Positions 16,606 to 23,509 of a stretch of DNA of 64,000 nt are shown here, piece after piece (the first letter of the stretch is position 1; every line of letters begins with the position of its first letter). Both the position numbers and the translations under genes were made by a program. Below the pieces are notes generated by a model that saw only the letters and a list, made by a program, of their open reading frames with translations, was not told the DNA's origin and did not search any database. Source of the DNA: Clostridia bacterium (GTDB lineage Bacteria; Bacillota; Clostridia; Oscillospirales; Acutalibacteraceae); contig JAFXCZ010000011.1 in the NCBI GenBank assembly GCA_017516445.1, positions 1 to 64,000 of the forward strand. Direction: 5' to 3'.

Positions 16606-16746
16606 ATGAATAATAAATTTACAGAACCTACCGCTGAACTTATGCAATTCCTTTGCGAAGGTTTAGTTGGCGATACTGATGATTCAAATATGGGTCCTGG
16701 CACATCATCATACACTACACCTGATAATGATCCAGATGGCCTTTAA
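16606..16746 (+). CDS. 46-residue peptide, candidate modified-peptide precursor
   Basis: A short gene with a GAGGTGAT ribosome site five to six bases before its ATG. It lies 13 bp after the secreted protein and 25 bp before the Ser/Thr-rich protein. The peptide starts MNNKFTEPTAELMQFLCEGL, a short amphipathic helix like the leader of small clostridial peptides with a P-x-x-E-h-x-x-F pattern. It continues with a Gly/Ser/Thr/Asp-rich tail (MGPGTSSYTTPDNDPDGL). It has no signal peptide. Placed with a PqqD-like peptide binder, an HprK-like kinase and a Ser-His peptidase, it is the best candidate substrate, and the Ser/Thr cluster would offer phosphorylation sites. Precursor status is inference; coding status is supported by spacing and ribosome site. 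Confidence 0.65.
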   Translation: MNNKFTEPTAELMQFLCEGLVGDTDDSNMGPGTSSYTTPDNDPDGL

Positions 16747-16771
16747 TCAAGAATTTTAAGAGATTATTTGT

Positions 16772-17233
16772 ATGAAAAATAAAGTAATTATAATTGCTGT
16801 TTCTGTTTTAGTTGTTGTTGTAATCGCAATAGTGGCTATTGTTGCTATTGGAAAATCAGACGATAATCCAAAAACACCATCGTCTCCTGTTGTAAGCCAG
16901 GAGCAAGGTGTCGATGAAATTGTTATCGGTGGTGAGAATGAAGATAGTATCACTGTTGATCTTGATACAGGAAGTGTTATTGAAAAAACCGAAGTTAATT
17001 CCTCAAAGAATGATACTTCTTCTGATAAAGTAACTGTTTCAGAAGCTGGTAGTTCTACTACTAATACTTCAAGTGACGCTTCAACTGCCACTTCTCAAAA
17101 CAATTCTGATAGTAGTTCGACAGACAACAACTCAGACAACAGCAGCTCTGAAGAAACAGATAATTCTTCAGAAAGCACATCAAGTGTTGACCCCAACAAA
17201 GAATCTATGGACGGTTGGTCACCTTGGAGATAA
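16772..17233 (+). CDS. Ser/Thr/Asp-rich single-pass membrane protein
   Basis: The 153 residues begin MKNK and a long hydrophobic helix (about 4-26). The rest is a low-complexity extracellular stretch very rich in Ser, Thr, Asp and Asn, ending in a distinct SMDGWSPWR tail with two Trp. No enzyme motif or cysteine is present. The uncleaved helix suggests a membrane-tethered surface protein. The Ser/Thr-rich stalk could be glycosylated or phosphorylated. It is the last gene before the terminator at 17243, in the transcript with the 46-residue peptide. Function is unknown; the conserved-looking tail after a disordered stalk is the part most likely to matter. Confidence 0.7.
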   Translation: MKNKVIIIAVSVLVVVVIAIVAIVAIGKSDDNPKTPSSPVVSQEQGVDEIVIGGENEDSITVDLDTGSVIEKTEVNSSKNDTSSDKVTVSEAGSSTTNTSSDASTATSQNNSDSSSTDNNSDNSSSEETDNSSESTSSVDPNKESMDGWSPWR

Positions 17234-17242
17234 TTTAAAACT

Positions 17243-17275
17243 AAGACCGCAAAATTTATTGCGGTCTTAATTTTT
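17243..17275 (+). terminator. terminator inside the peptide locus
   Basis: AAGACCGCAA pairs with TTGCGGTCTT and is followed by AATTTTT. It separates the secreted/peptide genes from the kinase-PqqD-peptidase genes. No strong promoter is visible in the 30 bp behind it, so it may attenuate rather than stop transcription. Confidence 0.85.
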
Positions 17276-17309
17276 GAAAAAACATATACTTAGAAAGCGA
17301 GGTAAGCAA

Positions 17310-18032
17310 ATGATATGCCGTATAGCAGATTTTAATATTGAGTTTAAAAATTTATCTCAATTTGCTTCAAAACGCTTTTTACCTTTTAAATCCGATTCTT
17401 CACCTATGGTTTCGTTTTCAGTATCAAAAAAAGAAATCGCCACTCATAAAAAACTCATCTCTAATATCCATAATGAAAATGTTTTAGAGTTCACTCTTTT
17501 TCAAAATAAAGTTTCGGAATGGTTGCCGCTTAATAATACTATTTATCTCCACGCGGCACTTATCGATATTGAAGGCACAGGCGTTGCTTTTGCCGCTCTT
17601 AGTGGTACTGGCAAAACCACACACATACTTTTATGGCAAAAGCTATTAGGCGACAAGCTGATAATTGTAAATGGTGATAGACCATTTATACGCTTTTTTG
17701 AAAATGAAAAATACCCTTACGGCTACGGCACCCCATGGTGCGGAAAAGAAAACTTTGGTACAACAGGCAGAGTACCCCTAAAACACCTTTGTTTTATTGA
17801 ACGTGGCGAGAAAAACACCTGCATACCGCTAAAACCATCAGAAGTACTTGAAGACATTTTAAAACAAGCATATATTCCACGTAATGACCCACAAGCCGCT
17901 TTTAATGCCGTGACTCTTATAAATAAAATGCTCAACACCTGCAATCTGTGGAAAATAACCTGCAATATGGATCTTGAAGCTGCAGAAGTGGCGTATAACA
18001 CAATTTTTAAGGAGCAAAACAATGAAGCTTAA
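17310..18032 (+). CDS. HPr-kinase-like (HprK-related) protein kinase
   Basis: A 240-residue P-loop protein of the HprK-related family, whose members include lasso-peptide kinases that phosphorylate a Ser of a small peptide. It shows Walker A in ALSGTGKTTH (about 96-105), a Walker B-like VNGDRP at 120-125 and the family motif YGTPWCGK at 139-146. It lacks the HPr-recognition N-domain of true HprK, so an HPr substrate is unlikely. The ATG at 17310 follows GCGAGG; a TTG at 17274 in the same frame would overlap the terminator and has no ribosome site. It overlaps the PqqD-like gene by 11 bp. Phosphorylation of the 46-residue peptide is a hypothesis. Confidence 0.85.
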   Translation: MICRIADFNIEFKNLSQFASKRFLPFKSDSSPMVSFSVSKKEIATHKKLISNIHNENVLEFTLFQNKVSEWLPLNNTIYLHAALIDIEGTGVAFAALSGTGKTTHILLWQKLLGDKLIIVNGDRPFIRFFENEKYPYGYGTPWCGKENFGTTGRVPLKHLCFIERGEKNTCIPLKPSEVLEDILKQAYIPRNDPQAAFNAVTLINKMLNTCNLWKITCNMDLEAAEVAYNTIFKEQNNEA

Positions 18033-18291
18033 ATATGATTTCATAATCAATGATATTGCAGGACAAAAGGTTGCGATTGCTGTAAGCGATAACGTTAAAT
18101 ATTACAGCCGTTTTATCAAAATAAACGACACCGGTGCGTATATTATGGAAAAGCTTAAAGATGATACCACTGTTAAAGATATCGTTAAAGCTATTAAAAC
18201 CGATTTTGAGGTTTCTGCCGACCAAAATATAGAGCAGATGGTTAATAATTTCATTGAAAAGCTAAAGGAAGCCGATGTGTTGGAATGTTAG
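18022..18291 (+). CDS. PqqD-family peptide-binding protein (RRE)
   Basis: An 89-residue PqqD-like winged-helix protein. PqqD folds are the RiPP recognition elements that hold a leader peptide and present it to modifying enzymes. The family pattern is clear: FIKINDTGAYIMEKL near residue 31 (PqqD proteins have LN-x-TGA-x-IWELL), then helix VKDIVKAIKTDFEV and the closing FIEKLKEADVLE. The ATG at 18022 has AAGGAG eight bases upstream, inside the end of the kinase gene. The stop overlaps the peptidase start by 7 bp, so the three proteins are made in a coupled way. No radical-SAM enzyme, cyclase or transporter of the usual RiPP types lies nearby. Confidence 0.88.
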   Translation: MKLKYDFIINDIAGQKVAIAVSDNVKYYSRFIKINDTGAYIMEKLKDDTTVKDIVKAIKTDFEVSADQNIEQMVNNFIEKLKEADVLEC

Positions 18292-18734
18292 AAAATGATT
18301 TTAAATTAGCGGCGGAGGTTTTTAAGGATAAGGATGAAATCCAAGGTCTTACGGTTGGCAAAAGTATGCTGCCAATCTTCCGCGATAATAAGGATATTGC
18401 AGTTGTCAAAAAAATAACCGCACCGCTTAAAGAAAACGATGTGCTGTTATACAGAAAAAAAGGCAAAACAGACGAATATGTTCTGCACCGCCTTTTAAAA
18501 ATAACCGACAACGGCTATTTAATACGCGGTGACAATACCTATTACAATGAAACAAATATAACAAATGACGATATCGTGGGTGTGCTTAAAGGCTTTTATA
18601 GAAACGGAAAATATTATGACTGTCAAAAAAGCTTCACCTATAAGCTTTATGTTGTATATATCCGTTTAAGCTACCCTATAAGACATTTTACTTTAAGAGC
18701 AATACGAAAACTAAAAAGAATGCTTGGAGTTTAA
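18285..18734 (+). CDS. S26/S24-type peptidase, Ser-His dyad
   Basis: The 149 residues carry the signal-peptidase fold signature. The catalytic Ser is in VGKSMLPIF (Ser27). A YVLHRLLKI segment follows (His68, Arg69), and then RGDNTYYNE (82-90). The His in place of the bacterial Lys general base resembles the SEC11/S26B group. There is no N-terminal membrane anchor; a moderately hydrophobic, basic helix lies near residues 118-145. In PqqD/HprK-like loci such peptidases are thought to trim the peptide, but that is family context. The start overlaps the PqqD-like gene by 7 bp. A terminator shared with the convergent LCP gene follows. Confidence 0.85.
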   Translation: MLENDFKLAAEVFKDKDEIQGLTVGKSMLPIFRDNKDIAVVKKITAPLKENDVLLYRKKGKTDEYVLHRLLKITDNGYLIRGDNTYYNETNITNDDIVGVLKGFYRNGKYYDCQKSFTYKLYVVYIRLSYPIRHFTLRAIRKLKRMLGV

Positions 18735-18752
18735 TCCAAGCATTCTTTTTTT
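18714..18752. terminator. bidirectional terminator between peptidase and LCP genes
   Basis: AAGAATGCTTGGA pairs with TCCAAGCATTCTT around a 7-nt loop, with a T run on the plus strand and an A run giving T on the minus strand. It overlaps both coding ends. Confidence 0.9.
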
Positions 18753-19836
18753 ATTCTTCTTCAGTTTTTGTTAAAGGCTCTGTTTCTAAAATAAACTTTT
18801 TCATTTCCTCAGCAGCTTTATCAATATCATAAACATAGCACCAAGCGCCACGTATCATTTGACCTCTGCCTTTAACATTATCATTAGGAATACTTATATT
18901 CTCAATCTCAGGGTTTGATGCAACTGCCCAAAGTCCCATATTCATAATATCATTAGTAGAAAGCGAGGTTTGGCACTCCGAAAGCACCATTTCAGCCACC
19001 TTTGGAAGCTTGGTAACATTCATCTTCTTTACCTTTTTGAACATTGCCATAAGCACTTCTTTTTGGCGGTTTCCGCGTTCAATGTCACCGTCTATTTTAC
19101 GTATACGCGCATAGCAAAGCGCCTGTGTGCCTGTGAGTGTTTGTTCCCCTGTGCTTGAAATAGAATCACATTTAAGACTTGTTTGCTTGCGAAGTTTAGG
19201 GATTATATAGCTGTTAAGATGGTCTTTTTCCTTTTTATTAACGTCAACCTTTACGCCACCGATATAATCAATAATACGAGAAAACTCAAAAAAGTTTACC
19301 GTCACATAATCAGTAATCTCGAGCCCGAAATTCTTATTCAAGGCTTTTACTAACAGCGTAGATTTGCCATAAGCATACGCGTGGGTTATCTTGTCCTGAC
19401 CGTGACCGTCGATTTTAACATAGCTATCGCGCGCAATCGAAATCAGCTTAATTTTATCGTGCTTTTTATCAATACTAAGCACCAAAACCGCATCCGACCT
19501 GCCCGAAGTATTATCCTGTCGAGAATCTATTCCCAAAAGGGCGATATTCTTAACACCGCTGTAGGTGCTTGTAACAATATTAAGCTCCTCAAGCTCTTCA
19601 GTTTCAAGCGGTGCGCGCTCCACCTTATTAATAACCGAATAGGCGTAGCTATAAACCGCAACACCCACTGCAGACAAGCAAATAAGCAGTATGCATATAA
19701 TAGCGATTACTTTCGATTTTTTCTTACGCTTTTTACGCTTGCGCGGTTTGCTTGTAGAAGAGATATCCTCATATCTGGTTGAGCTGTATATATCTATACT
19801 GTCTTTATCACTATCAAATTCATTCGTATAACGCAT
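18751..19836 (-). CDS. LCP-family (LytR-CpsA-Psr) glycopolymer transferase
   Basis: This membrane-bound enzyme attaches undecaprenyl-linked surface polymers (teichoic acid or capsule) to peptidoglycan. The 361 residues show a cytoplasmic basic segment with RKRKKRKKKSK, one transmembrane helix (about 43-65) and the extracellular LCP domain. Family residues are visible: LLGIDSRQ near 103, GRSDAVLVLSID with the conserved Asp near 120, RDSYV, and the late CYARIRKIDGDIERGNRQKEVL. The ATG has GGAGAA upstream. The gene has its own promoter overlapping the dinB stop. It is a candidate for anchoring the polysaccharide made by the 21183-36646 operon, an inference from proximity. Confidence 0.93.
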   Translation of the reverse strand: MRYTNEFDSDKDSIDIYSSTRYEDISSTSKPRKRKKRKKKSKVIAIICILLICLSAVGVAVYSYAYSVINKVERAPLETEELEELNIVTSTYSGVKNIALLGIDSRQDNTSGRSDAVLVLSIDKKHDKIKLISIARDSYVKIDGHGQDKITHAYAYGKSTLLVKALNKNFGLEITDYVTVNFFEFSRIIDYIGGVKVDVNKKEKDHLNSYIIPKLRKQTSLKCDSISSTGEQTLTGTQALCYARIRKIDGDIERGNRQKEVLMAMFKKVKKMNVTKLPKVAEMVLSECQTSLSTNDIMNMGLWAVASNPEIENISIPNDNVKGRGQMIRGAWCYVYDIDKAAEEMKKFILETEPLTKTEEE

Positions 19837-19866
19837 ATAATTCTCCTAAAAATTTAACATACTAAC

Positions 19867-19895
19867 AGTATACGACAAAATCTTTAAAATGTCTA
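19867..19895 (-). promoter_or_regulatory. promoter of the LCP gene
   Basis: On the minus strand TAGACA (19895-19890), a 17-nt spacer and TATACT (19872-19867). The -35 box overlaps the dinB stop codon. Confidence 0.65.
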
Positions 19896-21071
19896 TACTA
19901 TTCTTCCCCTTTTTATTGAAGAATTTCCAAACTTCTGTCTAACCTTATAAACCGAGTCCTCCACCCGCTGATTTTCGATTTCCTGTTCACTGTCACCGAA
20001 AATATCCTGTTGAACGGCGGTCATATCATCCTTCAAGCCTATAGCACGAAGCCCTACAGAGCGCAACGGCTCAGCAAAATTATAATTTTTACAAAAAAGC
20101 TCAAACCCGCGTTTCGCCAATGTAAGCGTAGAATTAGTTGAGGTTTTATAGGTAAGGCTAAATTCCCTCACCACAAGCGATGAGGTGCGTATATGCACCT
20201 GCACACCATTAGCGTAAAGCTTATGCCGTCTTAAAGTATCGCTTATAGTTTCAGCAAACTCTAAAAACGCTCTCCATACCTCGTCATTATTGGTAAAATC
20301 CTTACCGCAGGTGACAGATTTTCCCACACTTTTAGGCTTACTATCGGCAGTGACAGACACTACGGGCGAATTATCCTCACCCAAAGCGTGCCTTTTAATA
20401 TCCACACCGTTTTTACCAAGCAATCTTTTAAGGGTTTGCTCATCACAAAGAGTAATATCACCAATAGTTTTAATGCCAATTGAATTAAGCTTTTGGGCGG
20501 TGTTCTTACCTACAAAAAGCAAATCGCTTATCGGCAATCCCCACAGCTTTTGCTTAAAATTCTCCCTTGTAATAACGGTCACAGCATCAGGCTTTTTAAG
20601 GTCGGAGCCAAGCTTCGCAAAAACCTTATTAAAGCTTACCCCCACCGAAATTGTAATACCCAATTCCATCTTTATATCTCTTCTTATTTTATGGGCAATT
20701 TCTTCTCCGCTTCCAAAAAGCAAAGTACTGCCTGTAACATCAAGCCAGCATTCGTCTATGCCGAAAGGCTCAATTAAATCGGTATACCGCGCATAAATTT
20801 CCTGCGCTTTTTTAGAATAACTCTCATATTCCTCATATATAGGCGGAAGAATTACAAGCTCTCTACATTTACGCTGGGCTTCAAAAATAGGCTCTGCCGT
20901 TTTAACGTTAAATTTCTTTGCCAACTCATTTTTAGCGAGTACAATACCGTGACGGTTTTCCGTATCACCACAAACCGCAACCGGCAAGTCCGAAAGTGTG
21001 GGATTAAACAAAAGCGAAACCGACGCAAAAAAATTGTTAAGGTCACAATGAAGTATTATTCTTTCGCCCAA
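19893..21071 (-). CDS. dinB: DNA polymerase IV (Y family)
   Basis: A translesion polymerase of 392 residues. Palm residues are intact: CDLNNFFASV at the start (first catalytic Asp) and GIDECWLDVTG with the paired acidic residues near 105. Helix-hairpin-helix DNA-binding segments follow (GIKTIGDITLCD, LKRLLGKNG), then the little-finger domain. The start is TTG at 21071 behind AAAGGGTGG. A LexA operator overlaps the transcription start, so the gene should be SOS-induced. A C-terminal beta-clamp-binding peptide is likely around AVQQDIFGD, a fair match to the QxxLF-type motif. Confidence 0.95.
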   Translation of the reverse strand: MGERIILHCDLNNFFASVSLLFNPTLSDLPVAVCGDTENRHGIVLAKNELAKKFNVKTAEPIFEAQRKCRELVILPPIYEEYESYSKKAQEIYARYTDLIEPFGIDECWLDVTGSTLLFGSGEEIAHKIRRDIKMELGITISVGVSFNKVFAKLGSDLKKPDAVTVITRENFKQKLWGLPISDLLFVGKNTAQKLNSIGIKTIGDITLCDEQTLKRLLGKNGVDIKRHALGEDNSPVVSVTADSKPKSVGKSVTCGKDFTNNDEVWRAFLEFAETISDTLRRHKLYANGVQVHIRTSSLVVREFSLTYKTSTNSTLTLAKRGFELFCKNYNFAEPLRSVGLRAIGLKDDMTAVQQDIFGDSEQEIENQRVEDSVYKVRQKFGNSSIKRGRIV

Positions 21072-21087
21072 TCAAACCACCCTTTCT

Positions 21088-21099
21088 GAACATTTGTTC
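21088..21099 (-). promoter_or_regulatory. LexA (SOS) box of dinB
   Basis: GAACAAATGTTC matches the Gram-positive LexA operator core (GAAC-N4-GTTC). It sits just downstream of the -10 box, where LexA binding would block initiation. Confidence 0.9.
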
Positions 21100-21105
21100 C
21101 TATTA

Positions 21106-21134
21106 ATTGTACCATCTTTGCCCCAAAATGTAAA
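21106..21134 (-). promoter_or_regulatory. promoter of dinB
   Basis: On the minus strand TTTACA (21134-21129), a 17-nt spacer and TACAAT (21111-21106), followed by the LexA box. Confidence 0.8.
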
Positions 21135-21150
21135 TATACAATTTTTTCAT

Positions 21151-21177
21151 AAAAAATGGCACGGTCAAACCGTGCCA
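21151..21177 (-). terminator. terminator of the polysaccharide operon
   Basis: TGGCACGGT pairs with ACCGTGCCA over a short loop. On the minus strand it is followed by a run of six T, three to four bases after the capG-like stop. Confidence 0.88.
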
Positions 21178-21182
21178 TAATT

Positions 21183-22358
21183 CTATTTTCGCCACACCAT
21201 TTTATCAACCACTCCTGTATAGCTTTGAATAAGCTTTACAACCTTAGTTGATACATTTTCGTCAATATAATCAGGTACGGGGATTCCGTAATCACCCTCA
21301 AGGTTTGCTGTCACCGCCGTATCAACCGCCTGCAAAAGTGACTTTTCATCAATACCTGCAAGCACAAAGCAGGCTTTATCAAGTGCCTCAGGGCGCTCAG
21401 TAGAAGTACGGATACAAACCGCAGGGAAAGGCTTACCTACGCTTGTAAAGAAACTGCTTTCCTCAGGCAAAGTGCCGCTGTCTGAAACCACCGCAAAAGC
21501 GTTCATTTGTAAACAGTTATAATCGTGGAAGCCTAACGGCTCATGCTGAATAACACGGCGGTCAAGCTGGAAGCCGCTCTCTGAAAGCCGTTTTTTAGAA
21601 CGCGGATGGCAGGAATAAAGAATTGGCATATCATACTTTTCTGCCAACTTATTTATCGCGCCAAACAAGGACAAAAAGTTCTTCTCGGTATCAATATTTT
21701 CTTCCCTATGCGCCGAAAGCAAAATATACTTACCTTTCTCAAGCCCTAATTTATTATGAATATCAGAAGCCTCAATATCCGCTAAATTATTGCGCAAAAC
21801 CTCCGCCATAGGCGAGCCTGTTACGTAAACACGCTCTTTGGGAAGTCCGCACTCGTGAAGATATTTTCGCGCGTGCTCGCTGTATGCCAAATTCACGTCA
21901 CTTATAATATCCACTATTCTGCGGTTGGTTTCTTCGGGTAAACATTCATCCTTGCAACGATTGCCTGCTTCCATATGGAAAATAGGAATATGCAGTCTTT
22001 TTGCCGCAATCGCTGAAAGGCAGGAGTTAGTGTCGCCCAAAATCAGCAATGCATCAGGCTTGATTTGTGCCATAAGCTTATATGAGCAGTTAATGATATT
22101 ACCAACAGTAGCACCTAAATCATCGCCTACAGCGTCCATATAAACCTCAGGGTCAGAAAGCTTTAAATCCTTAAAGAAAACACCGTTTAGATTATAATCA
22201 TAATTTTGTCCCGTGTGAGCAAGCACACAGTCGAAATACTTGCGGCACTTATTTATAACAGCGGCAAGTCTTATAATCTCAGGGCGGGTACCCACAATAA
22301 TAAGTAATTTGAGCTTGCCGTTATCTTTAAAACTAATATTACTATAATCAGTTTTCAT
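21183..22358 (-). CDS. capG: UDP-GlcNAc-type 2-epimerase (CapG/FnlC class)
   Basis: The last enzyme of UDP-N-acetyl-L-fucosamine synthesis, epimerising C2. It has the non-hydrolysing UDP-GlcNAc 2-epimerase fold (GT-B-like): GTRPEIIRLA near the start, HTGQNYDYNLNGVFF, GDTNSCLSA, HMEAGNRC and SDSGTLPEESSF. The CapG/FnlC assignment over WecB comes from its place directly after capF and capE in the same order as in known FucNAc loci, and from the NYDYNLN motif. The ATG at 22358 is chosen because GAGGAA lies about eleven bases upstream; a GTG at 22367 would be too close. It is the last gene of the operon, 5 bp after capF. Confidence 0.9.
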   Translation of the reverse strand: MKTDYSNISFKDNGKLKLLIIVGTRPEIIRLAAVINKCRKYFDCVLAHTGQNYDYNLNGVFFKDLKLSDPEVYMDAVGDDLGATVGNIINCSYKLMAQIKPDALLILGDTNSCLSAIAAKRLHIPIFHMEAGNRCKDECLPEETNRRIVDIISDVNLAYSEHARKYLHECGLPKERVYVTGSPMAEVLRNNLADIEASDIHNKLGLEKGKYILLSAHREENIDTEKNFLSLFGAINKLAEKYDMPILYSCHPRSKKRLSESGFQLDRRVIQHEPLGFHDYNCLQMNAFAVVSDSGTLPEESSFFTSVGKPFPAVCIRTSTERPEALDKACFVLAGIDEKSLLQAVDTAVTANLEGDYGIPVPDYIDENVSTKVVKLIQSYTGVVDKMVWRK

Positions 22359-22363
22359 ATAAA

Positions 22364-23509
22364 TCACACTTCCTCAAAAAAAGTATCGGGCCTACTCGGG
22401 TCAAAGCTTTCATTAGCCCACATAACCGTTACCAAATTTTCTGTTTCGGAAAGATTAATAATATTGTGGGTGTAACCCGGAAGCATATGCACTGCCTCAA
22501 TTTTCTCGCCCGAAACCTTAAATTCAAGCACCTCGTCAGTGCCGATTTTTCGTTGCTGTATAAGACCTTTACCCGAAACCACAATGAAAAATTCCCACTT
22601 AGTGTTGTGCCAGTGCTGTCCTTTGGTGATGCCGGGTTTAGAAATATTCACACTGAACTGACCGCATTTTTCGGTTTTTAATAGCTCTGTAAAGCTGCCG
22701 CGGTCATCAATATTCATTTTAAGCGGAAAGCTCACCTTTTCGCGCGGCAGATACGAAAGATATGTAGAATACAGCTTTTTCTCAAAGCTTCCACGCGGTA
22801 TCTCAGGCATAACCAAGCTTTTAGGCTGATTTTTAAAGGAATATATCAAATCAACAATCTCACCAAGTGTGATTTTATGCTCTACGGGTACCTTGCAGTA
22901 TTCACCGTCATAATTTTCCTCGCCCGAAAGTGCCCTTATAAGCTCGTCCACAACGTCGTCAATATAAACAAGCGTCATATTCACACTGCGGTCGTTCACC
23001 TGTATAGGCAAATCGTTCGCAATATTGTTGCAAAATGTCGCAACAGCGCTGTTATAATTAGGGCGGCACCATTTACCGAAAACATTAGGCAAGCGGTACA
23101 CAAGCGCTCTTGCGCCCGTTTCATTTGCATAAGAAAACAGTAACTCCTCCCCCGCTTTCTTAGAAAGACCGTAAGGGTTTTCAAGCGCTGCTTGAATTGA
23201 AGAAGAAATCATAACAGGACATCTATTATTATGCTTTTTAAGAGTATTAAGCAACTCGGAAGTAAATCCGAAGTTGCCCTCCATAAACTCCGACTGCTCT
23301 TTAGGTCTATTCACACCGGCGAGATGAAAAACAAAATCACACTCGGCGCAATACTCGTCAAGCAAAGCAATATCGGTGTCGATATCATACTCAAACACTT
23401 TTGTGATTTCAATATTTCTTGTGCGGTCCTTACCGCTTTTGATGTTATTCAGTGCCGCAACAAGATTTTTACCCACAAAACCTTTCGCACCTGTAACAAG
23501 TATGTTCAT
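22364..23509 (-). CDS. capF: bifunctional UDP-sugar reductase/epimerase CapF (FnlB)
   Basis: A two-domain enzyme that epimerises and reduces the CapE product on the way to UDP-L-FucNAc. Residues 1-245 form a short-chain dehydrogenase with GAKGFVGKNLVAAL for NAD(P)H and a YGLSKKAGEE active-site pair. Residues about 255-381 form a cupin with ITKGQHWHNTKWEFF, whose His residues bind zinc in characterised CapF. The 381-residue length is typical. GGAGAA precedes the ATG. It is followed by capG after 5 bp and preceded by capE with no gap. Confidence 0.93.
   Translation of the reverse strand: MNILVTGAKGFVGKNLVAALNNIKSGKDRTRNIEITKVFEYDIDTDIALLDEYCAECDFVFHLAGVNRPKEQSEFMEGNFGFTSELLNTLKKHNNRCPVMISSSIQAALENPYGLSKKAGEELLFSYANETGARALVYRLPNVFGKWCRPNYNSAVATFCNNIANDLPIQVNDRSVNMTLVYIDDVVDELIRALSGEENYDGEYCKVPVEHKITLGEIVDLIYSFKNQPKSLVMPEIPRGSFEKKLYSTYLSYLPREKVSFPLKMNIDDRGSFTELLKTEKCGQFSVNISKPGITKGQHWHNTKWEFFIVVSGKGLIQQRKIGTDEVLEFKVSGEKIEAVHMLPGYTHNIINLSETENLVTVMWANESFDPSRPDTFFEEV

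Noticed and set aside
15498..18734. Lasso peptide biosynthetic cluster
   Set aside because: A PqqD-like protein and an HprK-like kinase are present, but no transglutaminase-like B2 protease, asparagine-synthetase-like C protein or ABC exporter occurs. The peptidase is of the S26 type.
15498..18734. PQQ or other radical-SAM RiPP cluster
   Set aside because: No radical-SAM protein with a CxxxCxxC motif is encoded anywhere near.
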